From Kingdonia uniflora (taxonomy: Eukaryota > Streptophyta > Magnoliopsida > Ranunculales > Circaeasteraceae), in NCBI GenBank assembly GCA_014058105.1, contig JACGCM010002493.1, positions 1,364,001-1,428,000 on the forward strand: a stretch of DNA of 64,000 bases, read 5' to 3'. Below are positions 23,295-33,180 of this stretch, in pieces. Under the pieces are notes generated by a model that had not been told where the DNA came from, did not search any database, and was given only the letters and a program-made list of their open reading frames with translations. The position numbers were made by a program, and so were the translations under genes. The stretch's first letter is position 1. The number at the start of each line of letters is the position of its first letter.

Positions 23295-23784
23295 AAATTT
23301 GGAAGTCGTTCGAACGAGTTGACGACAAATCCAAGGTAGCGGCAGATTGCTGACTCGAATCTCGTTGTCACTCAACATCGATTTCATGCTATTGATTGGG
23401 ATAAACCCCCAATCTTTGATGAGTTACCCGAAGAGTTAATTACTTTAAAGTTTATTGATCCGTTTTTGCATGAATTTGAACTTCCAAGTCATAGTTTTAA
23501 TAAGTTTTTGGAGATTCAAGATATAGTCAGGCACAATGTTTTTGGCAATACCGTAGTATATCTTTTCACGGGTAGGAAAAGTGGGTACGGTAAGTACCGT
23601 GGAGGGATTCGCAACCGTCTTATTCTCAGGGCTACCTATTTCAAGTTCAAGATCGTGTTTTGTTATTCAACCAGAATTAATGGGTGCGGAAAGTATTGTG
23701 GAAGAATTTGCAACTGTCGTATGCTTAGTGTTACTTCTTCTGAGTTTAAAATTCATGGTCGAATTTTTCACAGCAGGGGAGAGT

Positions 23785-24337
23785 TGATAGGTCGTGGTGT
23801 CGCCCACGAAGATGATTTTGAGTTTTAGAAGAGGCTTTTGCGAAGTTGGATCCATTTTTAATTTCAAGGATTATATCGAGTTGCAGAATTCGGTTGAATT
23901 CTTCTTAGAGAGGGAAAGTTGATAAGTCACGTGGTCGAATTCTTCATAGAGATGGAGAGTTGATAAGTCACGTGGTCGAATTCTTCTTAGAGAGGGAGAG
24001 TTGATAAGTCACGTGGTCGTGCCCACGACCACGTATAGCACATTTCGTACATTATGTGCACACTCTCTTATTTAGTTTATGTTATTTACTTTAATTGCAT
24101 TATAATCTAGCTAGGGTTTCTATTTGTGCTAGGTCTCTTCTTCTATAAAAGAGAGCCTAAGCTTAATTTATTTGGTATGTTGGTTTTAGTGAGAGAAAAG
24201 GCTTACCCTTAGAGAGAGATTGTAGAGTTTGGGGTAAATCTCATAAACCCTAGGTGTTTGACCTTTATTTCATTCAATTGAGAGATCTTAGTATTAATCA
24301 AAGTTAATTTAGCTTCCGCGTTATTAGTTTTCTAACA
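23785..24337 (+). repeat. 3' LTR of the non-autonomous element (553 bp)
   Basis: It starts after the polypurine tract with TGATAGGTCGTGG and ends TTTTCTAACA at 24337. It carries three tandem copies of a roughly 43-bp unit (GAATTCTTC...GTTGATAAGTCACGTGGTCG, about 23893-24020) where the 5' LTR has one. A TATAAAAG box lies at 24144-24151. Confidence 0.92.
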
Positions 24338-24342
24338 ATTAT

Positions 24343-25126
24343 ATATACAAGGGGCAAACTAAATGATTAAATCTAGTCCGTGATATTCTTTTGACCCACT
24401 ATTGTGGATGCTCATAGTAGTTACTTTCAATGGAAAATAGAAATTGAGGATGATTAAGGGGGTATGGTCCCATCCATTTGAGTTCTTACATCTCCACCTT
24501 CTAAAGTCGCCTTTGAAAGCCGTTGTCTCACCGATACAAAAAGATAGTACAATCATGCCATCTCTTTCCAAACATCATAGGCTGGGGGATGATTTGAGGG
24601 ACACTGATAGAAATGTTTAATATCTTCAATTATTATTGGCTGGAATGTGGACATGGGGATTTTTCATAGTAGTATTGGAATTATGGTAATAGTTTCTGGT
24701 AAAAGTTCAAGGGTTTCAGATTAGTACCTGTCGAAGTATAAGCATGTCAGTAATTTTTAGGTGAGAATCCGGAGTGTGTGAAGGTATGGAGAGAGACATA
24801 GTAGGATCTTTTTATTATTTTATTTAATTTGATAAGTAAATTGAAGCTATTAATGGATGAAATAATTATTTTGTAGATGTCTTACCTATTTGGAATGATT
24901 TTTATATGTGTGATTTTGTGGTGTAAGATTGTATATGCCTTGCTTGTGTAAGCCTTTGTTTAGTCTCTCATTTTGGTTGGGACTGGTATGTTCTGTAGTT
25001 TAAAGAAAATATTTGTTGGAAAATTTCCTTTTCATTTCATTATGTTTGAAATGGATAACAAGATAATCTTGTGTGTTTCTTTCCAGATTTTACATCATTA
25101 TAATACCTGAAGAAGAGGAAAGGAAA
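24343..25126 (+). promoter_or_regulatory. STOP1-like gene leader: likely 5' UTR intron end and 5' UTR exon
   Basis: A strong splice-acceptor context (TGTGTGTTTCTTTCCAG) ends at 25086, after a T-rich tract and 41 bases before the ATG. That gives a 5' UTR exon of 25087-25126, preceded by an intron which may contain the LTR element at 21900-24337. The donor at 20849/20850 is a candidate partner. This is inferred from splice motifs only. Confidence 0.45.
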
Positions 25127-26626
25127 ATGGATCTTGAGCAAAAATTTTGTCCGCAAACTTGGACAAACTGTTCTCTTAGGAACGAGTCTTCAAAAAGTTC
25201 AATACCAGATCATGAGCCATTCACTCACTTGGACGCACAGCAACTTAATCACAATTGTGTTAATCCTTCTGTTTTAAACCGTAACATTAAGACCGATCAG
25301 ACATTCTTTAAGTTCAACCATCCTTCAGAATCCTTAAATTGTCGTCCACATATTCCCGATAATCAGATCAAAATACCGGATCAAGTAGATGGTCAGAAAG
25401 ATGAGATGGTTGTTGATGCTGGAAGACTCTGTGATTGGGACCCACAAACAACTTTATCGAACCTATCTTTTCTTGAGCAGAAGATCCACCAACTCCGAGA
25501 TTTAGTGCAATTTCTTGCTGGCCAGGAAGGTCCAATTGTTTTAGGTCAAACAAATGAGTTTATGGCTCAACAGCAGCAACTCATATCTGTCGGCCTCACA
25601 TCCATCCTAGCTCAGTTGATCTCCACAGCAGGCAGTCTTCTGCCATCTGAGAACAACCCTCCCAAAGCTGAAAATTCTTTTGCGGGGCAGCAAGCATCTA
25701 TCTCTAAGGTTGGACATCCCACTAGCATAAGTGAGAACAGTCTTTTGCAACAAAACTACGGCGTTAAACCTGATCATCCTATCTCTAGCAATGATGATCA
25801 CGAAACCAAGGACGAAGAAGAAATTGGAGAGGGAGAGAACCTCATTCCAGGTTCCTATGAAGTCTTACAACTGGAAAAAGAAGAAATCTTGGCGCCACAC
25901 ACCCACTTCTGTTTGATCTGTGGGAAGGGATTCAAGAGAGATGCAAACCTAAGGATGCACATGAGAGGTCATGGGGATGAGTACAAAACGCCAGCTGCAC
26001 TTGCAAAGCCTAATAAAGAAATTAGCTCCGCTGAACCAGTTCTCATAAAAAGGTATTCATGTCCCTATGCAGGCTGCAAACGCAATAAGGATCACAAGAA
26101 GTTTCAACCACTGAAGACGATCCTGTGCGTTAAAAACCATTATAAGCGAACTCACTGTGACAAGAGTTATATCTGCAGTAGATGCAACACCAAGAAGTTC
26201 TCAGTCATAGCTGACCTCAAAACTCATGAGAAGCACTGTGGCCGTGAAAAATGGTTGTGTTCTTGTGGGACAACCTTCTCGAGAAAAGATAAGCTTTTTG
26301 GGCATGTTGCTTTATTCCAAGGTCACTCTCCCGCCCTTCCTGTTGATGAAAGTAAAGAATTATCTAGCACAATGGGCAGAGTGGAAAGGACTCAGAACAT
26401 GGAATTCAATTTCAGCTCAGGCGATATGGAGCAAACTCGGAATGGTATAGATATTAAAGTTGGTTTCGATGACGCTACTGCTTGTTTCTCTCCATTTAAC
26501 TTCGACGCAGGTAACTTTGGTGGGTTTCACGAGTTCCCTCGACCCCCATTTGATAGTTCAGAAAATTCGCTCTCATTCCTTCTTTCTGGATCATCTGATT
26601 ACATTCAGAATACTGGAGATCGGTAA
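25127..26626 (+). CDS. STOP1: STOP1-like C2H2 zinc-finger transcription factor
   Basis: The product is 499 residues in one exon, the same length as I recall for Arabidopsis STOP1. STOP1 proteins are nuclear regulators of proton and aluminium tolerance that activate genes such as the malate transporter ALMT1. Four zinc-finger positions are visible: C262/C265...H278/H282 in FCLICGKGFKRDANLRMHM; C312/C317...H338/H343 in SCPYAGCKRNKDHKKFQPLK; C350/C353...H367 with H370 or C371; and C378/C380...H393/H400 in WLCSCGTTFSRKDKLFGH. The N-terminal 250 residues are Gln/Ser-rich with a helix (LSFLEQKIHQLRDLVQFLAG). I chose the ATG at 25127 because the upstream in-frame ATG at 25073 lies before the splice acceptor at 25086. 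The frame is intact. Assignment to STOP1 rather than STOP2 is less certain. Confidence 0.93.
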   Translation: MDLEQKFCPQTWTNCSLRNESSKSSIPDHEPFTHLDAQQLNHNCVNPSVLNRNIKTDQTFFKFNHPSESLNCRPHIPDNQIKIPDQVDGQKDEMVVDAGRLCDWDPQTTLSNLSFLEQKIHQLRDLVQFLAGQEGPIVLGQTNEFMAQQQQLISVGLTSILAQLISTAGSLLPSENNPPKAENSFAGQQASISKVGHPTSISENSLLQQNYGVKPDHPISSNDDHETKDEEEIGEGENLIPGSYEVLQLEKEEILAPHTHFCLICGKGFKRDANLRMHMRGHGDEYKTPAALAKPNKEISSAEPVLIKRYSCPYAGCKRNKDHKKFQPLKTILCVKNHYKRTHCDKSYICSRCNTKKFSVIADLKTHEKHCGREKWLCSCGTTFSRKDKLFGHVALFQGHSPALPVDESKELSSTMGRVERTQNMEFNFSSGDMEQTRNGIDIKVGFDDATACFSPFNFDAGNFGGFHEFPRPPFDSSENSLSFLLSGSSDYIQNTGDR

Positions 26627-27173
26627 CGATGGTTGATTAGCTGGTAATCAATTGTTATTGTACCTTTTTTATTCCAACTATGTTCTTTATCTCGTATGTA
26701 TTATGTCATCGTGTCCTTATAATATCTACATTTTGTATCAAGGCTCTTCAAATTATGTCTTATATTCAATCTACCAGTTGTTTTTCATTGCTATATTATA
26801 TGAAACCCTCTTGTTTGCCTGTCTCATGTAATTTATGTTCCTGCATATTTGATTTTAATAATTTTGGTGTTCTAATAACTGAGACTAAAGATTCCATTCT
26901 AATCTTTTCTTTTGCATTGTTAAAACCATTGCAGTGATTTCATGTATGGAATTTCAGTCGCAATTGTTGGCTTCATACAACTCTACACAAAACTCAACAT
27001 TTAATAATTGATTAGTATGTGCCCGCGGATCTAATGATTCCAATCGGGCTGAAATTTTTACTTTGCTTGTCACACTTTATAGGGGCATATGTAATCCTCT
27101 TCTTCTTCTTCTTCTGTTTTAAGATGCTTCTGCACATTAGTATGTAGTGATTCCGAGCATTAGTATATTGGGC
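26627..27173 (+). other. 3' flank of the STOP1-like gene
   Basis: AT-rich sequence with long T runs and no conserved frame. It probably includes the 3' UTR (T-rich stretches near 26660 and 26840). A short CTTCTTCTTCTTCTTC repeat occurs near 27098-27114. No gene is seen. Confidence 0.4.
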
Positions 27174-27345
27174 CAGGGATGGCAATTTAACCCGACCTGA
27201 ACAGGCAGGTTTGGGATGACCTTACCGGTTATGAGGGTGGGCATGGGGGAAAATTATTAAAATCTCTTAAAAATCCGTTACCCACCCAGCCTCATTTAAT
27301 TTGTTATTACTAGTATACCCCTAACCCAAATAAACAAAAACAAAC
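27174..27345 (+). mobile_element. hAT-type terminal fragment (one end only)
   Basis: It starts CAGGGATGGCAATTTAACCC at 27174 and continues with CCCGACCTGA / GGGTGGGCATGGGG sequence typical of the subterminal part of plant hAT-like elements. No inverted partner (TTGCCATCCCTG) is visible nearby, so the element is truncated or its other end lies beyond the LINE insertion. Confidence 0.4.
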
Positions 27346-27665
27346 CTAATAAATAATAAGATTGTATCTTTCAACTTTCAACTTTCAACTTTCAATCTTC
27401 TCTGAGTCCCAACTTCCAATCGATCACCACTTACACATATACTTTAGACCCCTAGAACCATTAATCTTCTCTTCTAGAGAGAGAAACCCTCTGTTCTTCT
27501 CACGTTGGGGATCTCTTAACGTGATTGATTGTTTATTTACTTGGAGATCTTTCTCCTACTGTGTGTTGCTTTCTTCTCTTTTCTTTCTTCCTACTGTGTG
27601 TTGCTTTCTTCTCTTTTCTTTCTTTGGATTGACACTTTTGCTTTAAGCACCTTCTTCTTCACACC

Positions 27666-27923
27666 ATGTCAAACAACATGGAGGAGATGGTTCAGGAGAA
27701 CACAATCAACCCAAAACCCCCGGATAAACACAAACAACAGAAATCAGAGGAACATACAGTACTTTATTCTCAGTCCGACACTAGCCCTCTGCAAATTACA
27801 AAGGGGGAACAACTCTGCTCCCACATGGAGAGTAGTTGTAAATTACCAAACGAGGAGGAACTAGATCTAAACGATCACTTCTCCCCCAGAGGAAAGAGCA
27901 AACGATCACTTCTCCCCCAGAGT
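27666..27923 (+). pseudogene. possible N-terminus of LINE ORF1
   Basis: An ATG opens a polar frame (MSNNMEEMVQENTINPKPPD...LPNEEELDLNDHF) preceded by a pyrimidine-rich leader. The leader contains a roughly 46-bp duplication (around TCCTACTGTGTGTTGCTTTC, 27555-27625). The frame runs into antisense copia sequence after about 27923, so only some 85 residues belong here. Its acidic, polar character would suit the start of a plant LINE ORF1, but I recognise no domain. It could be an unrelated host fragment. Confidence 0.3.
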
Positions 27924-27954
27924 ACAATGCGCATATGTCCACGTCAGGCTGGGA

Positions 27955-28560
27955 CTACTCCCCCTGACGTCGATCTCCCTGAGATAATAAATCTTGTAAA
28001 CTGCGCATGCCGATTCCATGAACTAATCTCTTGAATGTAGGATATGCAAGAGCCTTCGTGAATAGATCAGCCAGGTTGTCTGCTGAATGGACTTGAATAA
28101 CGTCAATTTCATTCGTCTTCTGCAACTCGTGTATGTGGGAAAACTTTGGTGAAATATGCTTTGTCTTGTCACCTTTAATAAATCTGCCTTTGACTTGAAC
28201 GATACAAGCTGCGTTGTCTTCATAAAGTGTCGCCGGTTTATCTTGGATAGAATTCAGACCGCAACTTCCGTTGATATGGTTGATCATAGAACGCAACCAA
28301 AAATATTCTTTGTCGGCTTCATGTAATGCAAGAATCTTTGCGTGGTTCGAGGATGTAGCAACCATCGTCTGCTTGACTGACCTCCATGAAATTGCAGTAT
28401 CTCCATACAATAATACATAACCCGATTGTGATCGGCCTTTATGTGGATCTGACAAATATACTGCATCAGCATATCCTATAAGTTCCCGCTTACCAAGTTG
28501 TGGATAGAACAGACCCCAGTCTTTCGTACCGATGAGATAACTCAGAATGTGATTGATCCC
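27955..28560 (-). pseudogene. copia RNase H (nested copia)
   Basis: The minus-strand frame shows SDPHKGRSQSGYVLLYGDTA, ISWRSVKQTMVATSSNHAKI, LYEDNAACIVQVKGRFIKGD and NLADLFTKALAYPTF, ending just before the purine tract. These are the RNase H and tail motifs of copia pol, including D-N-A-A and the final DLFTKAL. The link to RT (28561-28600) is frameshifted. Confidence 0.88.
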
Positions 28561-29065
28561 ATTCCAGTGCCTTTAGGTAGGTACAGAACTATGGCGTGCC
28601 AAACAGTTTACTGTAAATGAGATGTCGGGTCGAGTACACCCTGCTAAGTATAGCAAAGCATTGATATCTCCTAGATATGGCGTTTCAGGCCCTAGAAGTT
28701 TTTCCCCCTCGTCAGGAGGATGATAGATTTCCTTGTTCACATCCAATGAATGGACATGCATAGGCGTCTTGACATTATGTGTCGTATCTATACCAAAATA
28801 TTTTATGATTCTTCCGGTATACGTCGCCTGATGTACGATTATACCGTGACCAAGATGTTTGATCTGCAAACCGAGACAAAAGGAGTTCCGATAATATTCA
28901 AATCGTCTACATAAACTACAGTGATGGCAAAACCAGTATTCATTTTCTTGATGAAAACGTATGGGCAAACAAGGCTATTTGCAAAGCCCTCGGCCTTCAA
29001 ATATTCAGTCAGCCTATTGTGCCATATGAGCCCTGACTGTTTCAGACCATACAATGACTTATCCA

Positions 29066-29073
29066 GTTTTACT
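29066..29073 (+). repeat. 8-bp target-site duplication GTTTTACT, left copy
   Basis: GTTTTACT at 29066-29073 is identical to 29581-29588 on the other side of the MITE. Eight base pairs is the hAT length. Confidence 0.93.
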
Positions 29074-29580
29074 TAGGGCTGTCAATGGATTGGATTGGAG
29101 TCGGATTGATGCAAATCCGAATTCGATCCGAAACTTTACAAGTAACATCCATATCCAATCCAATCCGAAACTATTTTCGGAGGTCCGAATCCGAAATCCA
29201 ATCCGACCATAATTTTATTTGATGAATAAAAATGTGGATGCAAAGGCTTGAACCCATGATCTTTCATCGGTTTTAAGAACTAAGTACCACTTAGCCACAA
29301 AGCTAGATGTGTTATAATCTATTTGTTTATTGTATATAATATATTTTTAATAGTTGTAGAACATTAACATTGATAAAATATAAATATATCGGTATATAAC
29401 TTCGGATCGGATATTTATCGGATTGGACTAGGCATCATCTGAATCCAATCCGAAATTATTACGGATGTTCCTTATTCGGATCGGATCGGATTCAGATCGG
29501 AAAAAATGACATCCATATCCTAAAAAGGAATCGGATGTCGAATCGTATTTTGGATTATATCAAATCCATTGACAGCCCTA
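29074..29580 (+). mobile_element. hAT-superfamily MITE (507 bp)
   Basis: The ends are inverted: TAGGGCTGTCAATGGATT at the left and AATCCATTGACAGCCCTA at the right, flanked by the perfect 8-bp duplication GTTTTACT. Subterminal regions are full of GGATCGGATT / AATCCGAAT repeats. There is no transposase ORF. The middle (about 29236-29300) resembles a tRNA-derived sequence on the minus strand. It interrupts the copia RT. Confidence 0.95.
29236..29300 (-). other. tRNA-like segment with Pol III A- and B-box-like motifs inside the MITE
   Basis: On the minus strand TGGCTAAGTGG (29297-29287) fits the A-box form TRGCNNAGTGG. GGTTCAAGCC (29254-29245) fits the B-box GGTTCGANTCC apart from one base and one missing position. 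They are about 32 bp apart, as in class I tRNAs. A clean cloverleaf is not evident. It may be a tRNA or SINE relic captured by the MITE, or chance. Confidence 0.45.
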
Positions 29581-30604
29581 GTTTTACTACGTAGGCACCC
29601 CGTGTGCATGACATTGTTGCTTCCGGAAGCTTAAACCCTTCTAGCAGTTTCATGTAAATCTCCATATCTAATTTCCCATATAGATATGCAGCAACTACAT
29701 CCATAAGGTGCATGTCTAGCTCGTTCTCAACGACTGACAGACTGATCAAGTAGCAGAACGTTATAGCGTCCATGACTGGAGAGTAGGTTTCATCGAAATT
29801 GATGCTAGGTCTTTGAGAAAATCCCTGAGCAACTAGTCTTGCTTTGTACCTTACTATGTCTCCGAGTTCATTACGTTTCCGTACGAATGCCCATTTATAA
29901 TCGATAGGCCTCATGACATCTTGCCTAAGGACTATTGGTCCAAACACTTCGCGTTTAGCTAATGAGCTAAGCTCTGTATTGATCGCAGACTCCCAATCTG
30001 GTGAATCTGTATGACTTCTATATTCATCTACAATGAGTAGTTCTGGATCATCATCCTCGATAGCGAGCGCAGCAGCGAAAGTGAATACTTCGTCAACTAC
30101 TACTTCTGAGCGATCCCACGTAGTGCCATTAAAAACAAAGTTAATCGAGATCTCTCGATTATCATGTACATGTACCTCGCTGGGCTTGTTTCCTAATGCT
30201 ACACGTGGGTACGTAGTTACGATAGCCTTATTGGTGGGTGGTGCCATCCCCGATGGACTGACTACACCATTAGTCTTTTCTTTTCCCGTACGCTGTATCT
30301 TAGCCCTCGGCTCAACGTCCTTCTTTGCAGCGGGGCGTCCTCTCGTGACGCGCAACTTGGATTCATTAGCAGGTTGCACACCAGTTCCTTGAACATCCAG
30401 TCGTGCAAGCGCATTACTTGCAGGTATATGTGCCTTGGTTACTTTAACAACATCGTTGAATGAATCAGGTAATTCATTAGCGATCTGTTGTAAGTATAGA
30501 ATCCGCCACACCTCCTTGTCACCATAATTGGTTAAGGGATCTAGATGAGACAACGATGGTGTGTTCTAACTAATCTTGAAAATATCCGCAGTATTGACTG
30601 TCAA

Positions 30605-31932
30605 TTATCCCCCCAATACTGGGAAAATCGTCTCATCAAAGTGACAATCAGCGAATCTCACAGTAAATACATCGCTCGTAGTGGGTTCCAAGTATCGAAT
30701 GATAGATGGTGAATCATAACCCACGTAAATGCCGAGACGACGTTGGGGTCCCATCTTCGAACGTTGTGGTGGTACAACGGGCACCTGCACAGAACATCCA
30801 AATATTCGTAGATGGGTGACACCAGGCTCTGACCCAGTTATTAGTTGTAATGGAGAATATTGATTATTGCTTGTTGGACGAATCTTAATTAGGGTGGCGG
30901 CATGCAAAATTGTATGTCCCCACGCAGAGGCTGGAAGCTAAGATCGTAATAACAGTGGTCGTGCAATTAACTGTAATCACTTGATTAGATTCTCCTCTAT
31001 CCCATTCTAGGTATGGACATGGGGTACTGGATGCTCGACATCTATCCCATTAGCCATACAATAATCAAGAAATGCCTTTAAGGTAAACTCGTCAGCGCCG
31101 TCAAATCTCACAGATTTGATCGGGTGATCCGGGAAATGAGCCCGCAATCGTATAATATGGGCAAGCAGTCGTGGAAACGCCATATTCCTAGACGATAAAA
31201 GACAAATGTTGGACCATCTCACAGATGCGTCGATTAAGACCATATAGTATTTGAACGGACCACAATGTGGATGGATAGGTCCACAAATATCTTCATGGAT
31301 ACGTTGGAGAAAGGCTGGAGACTCTAACTCCATCTTAGTCTTACTAGGTTGGACTATAAGCTTTCCCTGAGAGCATGCGTTACATGGACAATCTTGCAAA
31401 ATTCTAATCTTTTCGCCCTTCAGTGAATGTCCAGAGGTACTATTGATAATTTTCCTCATCATTCTCTGTCCAGGGTGTCCGAAACGATCATACCAAATCT
31501 TAAATATTTTATCTTGTAACGGAGAAAAATTTGTGATTGCATATGTTTTGACATGCCGAAAGGCAGTAGAATAAAACACTGAGGAATACATTGGACACCG
31601 TTCCAATATAAGTTCATGACCGTTAGGCGAATAGGTGATGCATAGAATCTGATTCGCATCATCTCCTATCGTTCGGACTTGATAACCATTATCATGTATA
31701 TCCCTAAAGCTAAGTAAATTCTCGGGAGATTTACTAGCAAATAACGCGGTCTGGATACTCAGTATCGTACCGTTAGGGAGTAAAAGCGTGGAGCTCCCTG
31801 AGCCCTCTATGATACTGGCTGACCTAGTAACAGCGTGAATGTGCCCGACATACGCAGTCAATTGCAAGAAATACTTTTAATCGCGAAGGATCGAGTGCGT
31901 GATACCACTGTCTACTAGACATATGTCGCGAC
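30605..31932 (-). pseudogene. copia protease and integrase (nested copia)
   Basis: The protease active site reads DSGITHSILRD (about 31916-31884), followed by a stop and then SASIIEGSGSSTLLLPNGTI and LLSFRDIHDNGYQV. Integrase follows: FGHPGQRMMRKIINS, CPCNACSQGKL, HEDICGPIHPHCGPFKYYMV, VRFDGADEFT and, after a stop, the C-terminal part LRIFGCSVQVPVVPP and RRLGIYVGYDSPSIIRYL. The second-Asp context has Asp where Asn or Ser is usual. Stops near 31880 and 31007 break the frame. Confidence 0.88.
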
Positions 31933-32246
31933 TCGTCCTATTATCAATTAGTGCCTTATAAGGCAGAAAGATCCATGGGCGACTTGTATATATAGCAGAT
32001 TAAAAACTATATATGCAAATGAACGAATAGCGAAAACAAAATCATCATGGAATAGAACAAAATAAAATATCATGTATGTCATGAGCACAATACTGAAAGA
32101 TAAATGATACGTTCCAAACAAAATTAAAAATACTGACAAAGAAAAGTAAAGTAAATCTATACTAGGAATAGAAACTACTAGTGTTCTCTCTAATGTGACA
32201 TTCCATGTCTACTGGGGAATCGTGACAGATTACTCCGTATGCTGAA

Positions 32247-33180
32247 TCATGACGACATCAGTATCGCCAAAGAAGTCTGACACTCCAAACGCCACAGGGG
32301 TAGAGTTGTGTCAACAACTGTACGATGGGTCCAGACTTTGTTAGCTTTAGCCACCCTTGGTGCCTGGCAGCCTCGTGCCCAATGTCCTTTGCCACCACAG
32401 TTAAAGCAAATAGATCCTTGATCTGGCTTCTTGTCCTTCTTCACATTGCCTGGTGTTCCAAATTGCTGTAATCTGTTACCTCTTCGAGGGCCAAAGGGTT
32501 TCTGGTTCCCTCCCTTTTTGGTGTTATAGTATCCTCCTCTACCCTTTCCATTTCTACGTCCCTGACATGCAGAGTTGTTTCCCTGAAACCGAACATTATT
32601 AGAAGCATGCAATGGCACACATCCCAGAGGGGCGCATACCACGATTCATTATCAGAAGTTCCTCGTTCTACTCAAAGAGGAGCAGTACCTAAATCAAGGC
32701 TTCATGAGGCTTCATGTTCTCGAGTCGATATTACCATTGAAGCGCAATATTACTAGAATGGAAAGTAGATAGAGTCTTCTCTACCATTTCAACATCAATG
32801 ACCTTCCTCTCACACAACTCAAGTGTAGAAGTAATTTTATGGACTGCAGAGTTGTATTCAGTGATTGTCTTAAAATCTTGGAACCTAAGGTTGTTCTATT
32901 GGTGCATGGCCTTCTTCTGCTGACCATACGCCCCTTGAGACTTGCCCATTGGTCAGCCGGCTCAACCTTGTTGAGGTATTCGGTCTTGAGGTCATCCTGA
33001 ATATGATGACGGAGGATAAAATAAGCCATTGCTTTGCTCACAGGTTCTTCTTTGTTGCCAATGACGATGGTATTCTACAGACTGAGAGACTTTAAGAACA
33101 ATTCAGCGTCAATGCACCAAGGTAATTAACACCAGTAAGCAGCAATGGTGTGAATTTAACATTTTTAAGCTTCGCAGGCA
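32247..33180 (-). pseudogene. copia gag (nested copia)
   Basis: The N-terminal capsid-like part (SKAMAYFILRHHIQDDLKTE, ADQWASLKGR) resembles UBN2-type copia gags. The C-terminal part has a Gly/Arg/Lys-rich stretch (RRNGKGRGGYYNTKKGGN) and an intact CCHC zinc knuckle ICFNCGGKGHWARGCQA (C-2-C-4-H-4-C). Stops and frameshifts lie between the two. Between gag and protease (31933-32246) I see no clear coding. Confidence 0.85.

Larger units (their letters stand above)
21900..24337 (+). mobile_element. non-autonomous LTR retrotransposon with perfect 5-bp TSD
   Basis: Two LTRs (21900-22395 and 23785-24337) share TGATAGG...TCTAACA ends. A PBS (TGGTACCATAGC at 22398-22409) resembles the initiator-tRNA-Met complement. 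A polypurine tract GCAGGGGAGAGT ends at 23784, and one gag-like ORF lies between. Direct 5-bp duplications ATTAT flank it at 21895-21899 and 24338-24342. At 2.4 kb and with no pol domains it must have depended on another element. The PBS and 5-bp TSD do not distinguish copia from gypsy. Confidence 0.93.
28561..30600 (-). pseudogene. copia reverse transcriptase (nested copia), split by a MITE
   Basis: From 30553 leftward a linker leads to HTDSPDWESAINTELSSLAK, NELGDIVRYKARLVAQGFSQ, SFDETYSPV-type sequence (written INFDETYSPVMD) and DVVAAYLYGKLDMEIYMKL. At 29589 the frame enters the hAT MITE. It resumes at 29065 with LDKSLYGLKQSGLIWHNRL, then the active-site box VYVDDLNIIGT, and, after a frameshift, the thumb region (28968-28573) with TRPDISFTVNCLARHS. 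YVDD is intact. Removing the MITE and one duplicated 8-mer restores RT continuity, so the MITE arrived later. Confidence 0.9.

Noticed and set aside
25073..25126. Upstream in-frame ATG extending STOP1 by 18 residues
   Set aside because: It precedes a strong splice acceptor at 25086, so it is probably intronic; the ATG at 25127 gives the usual 499-residue length.
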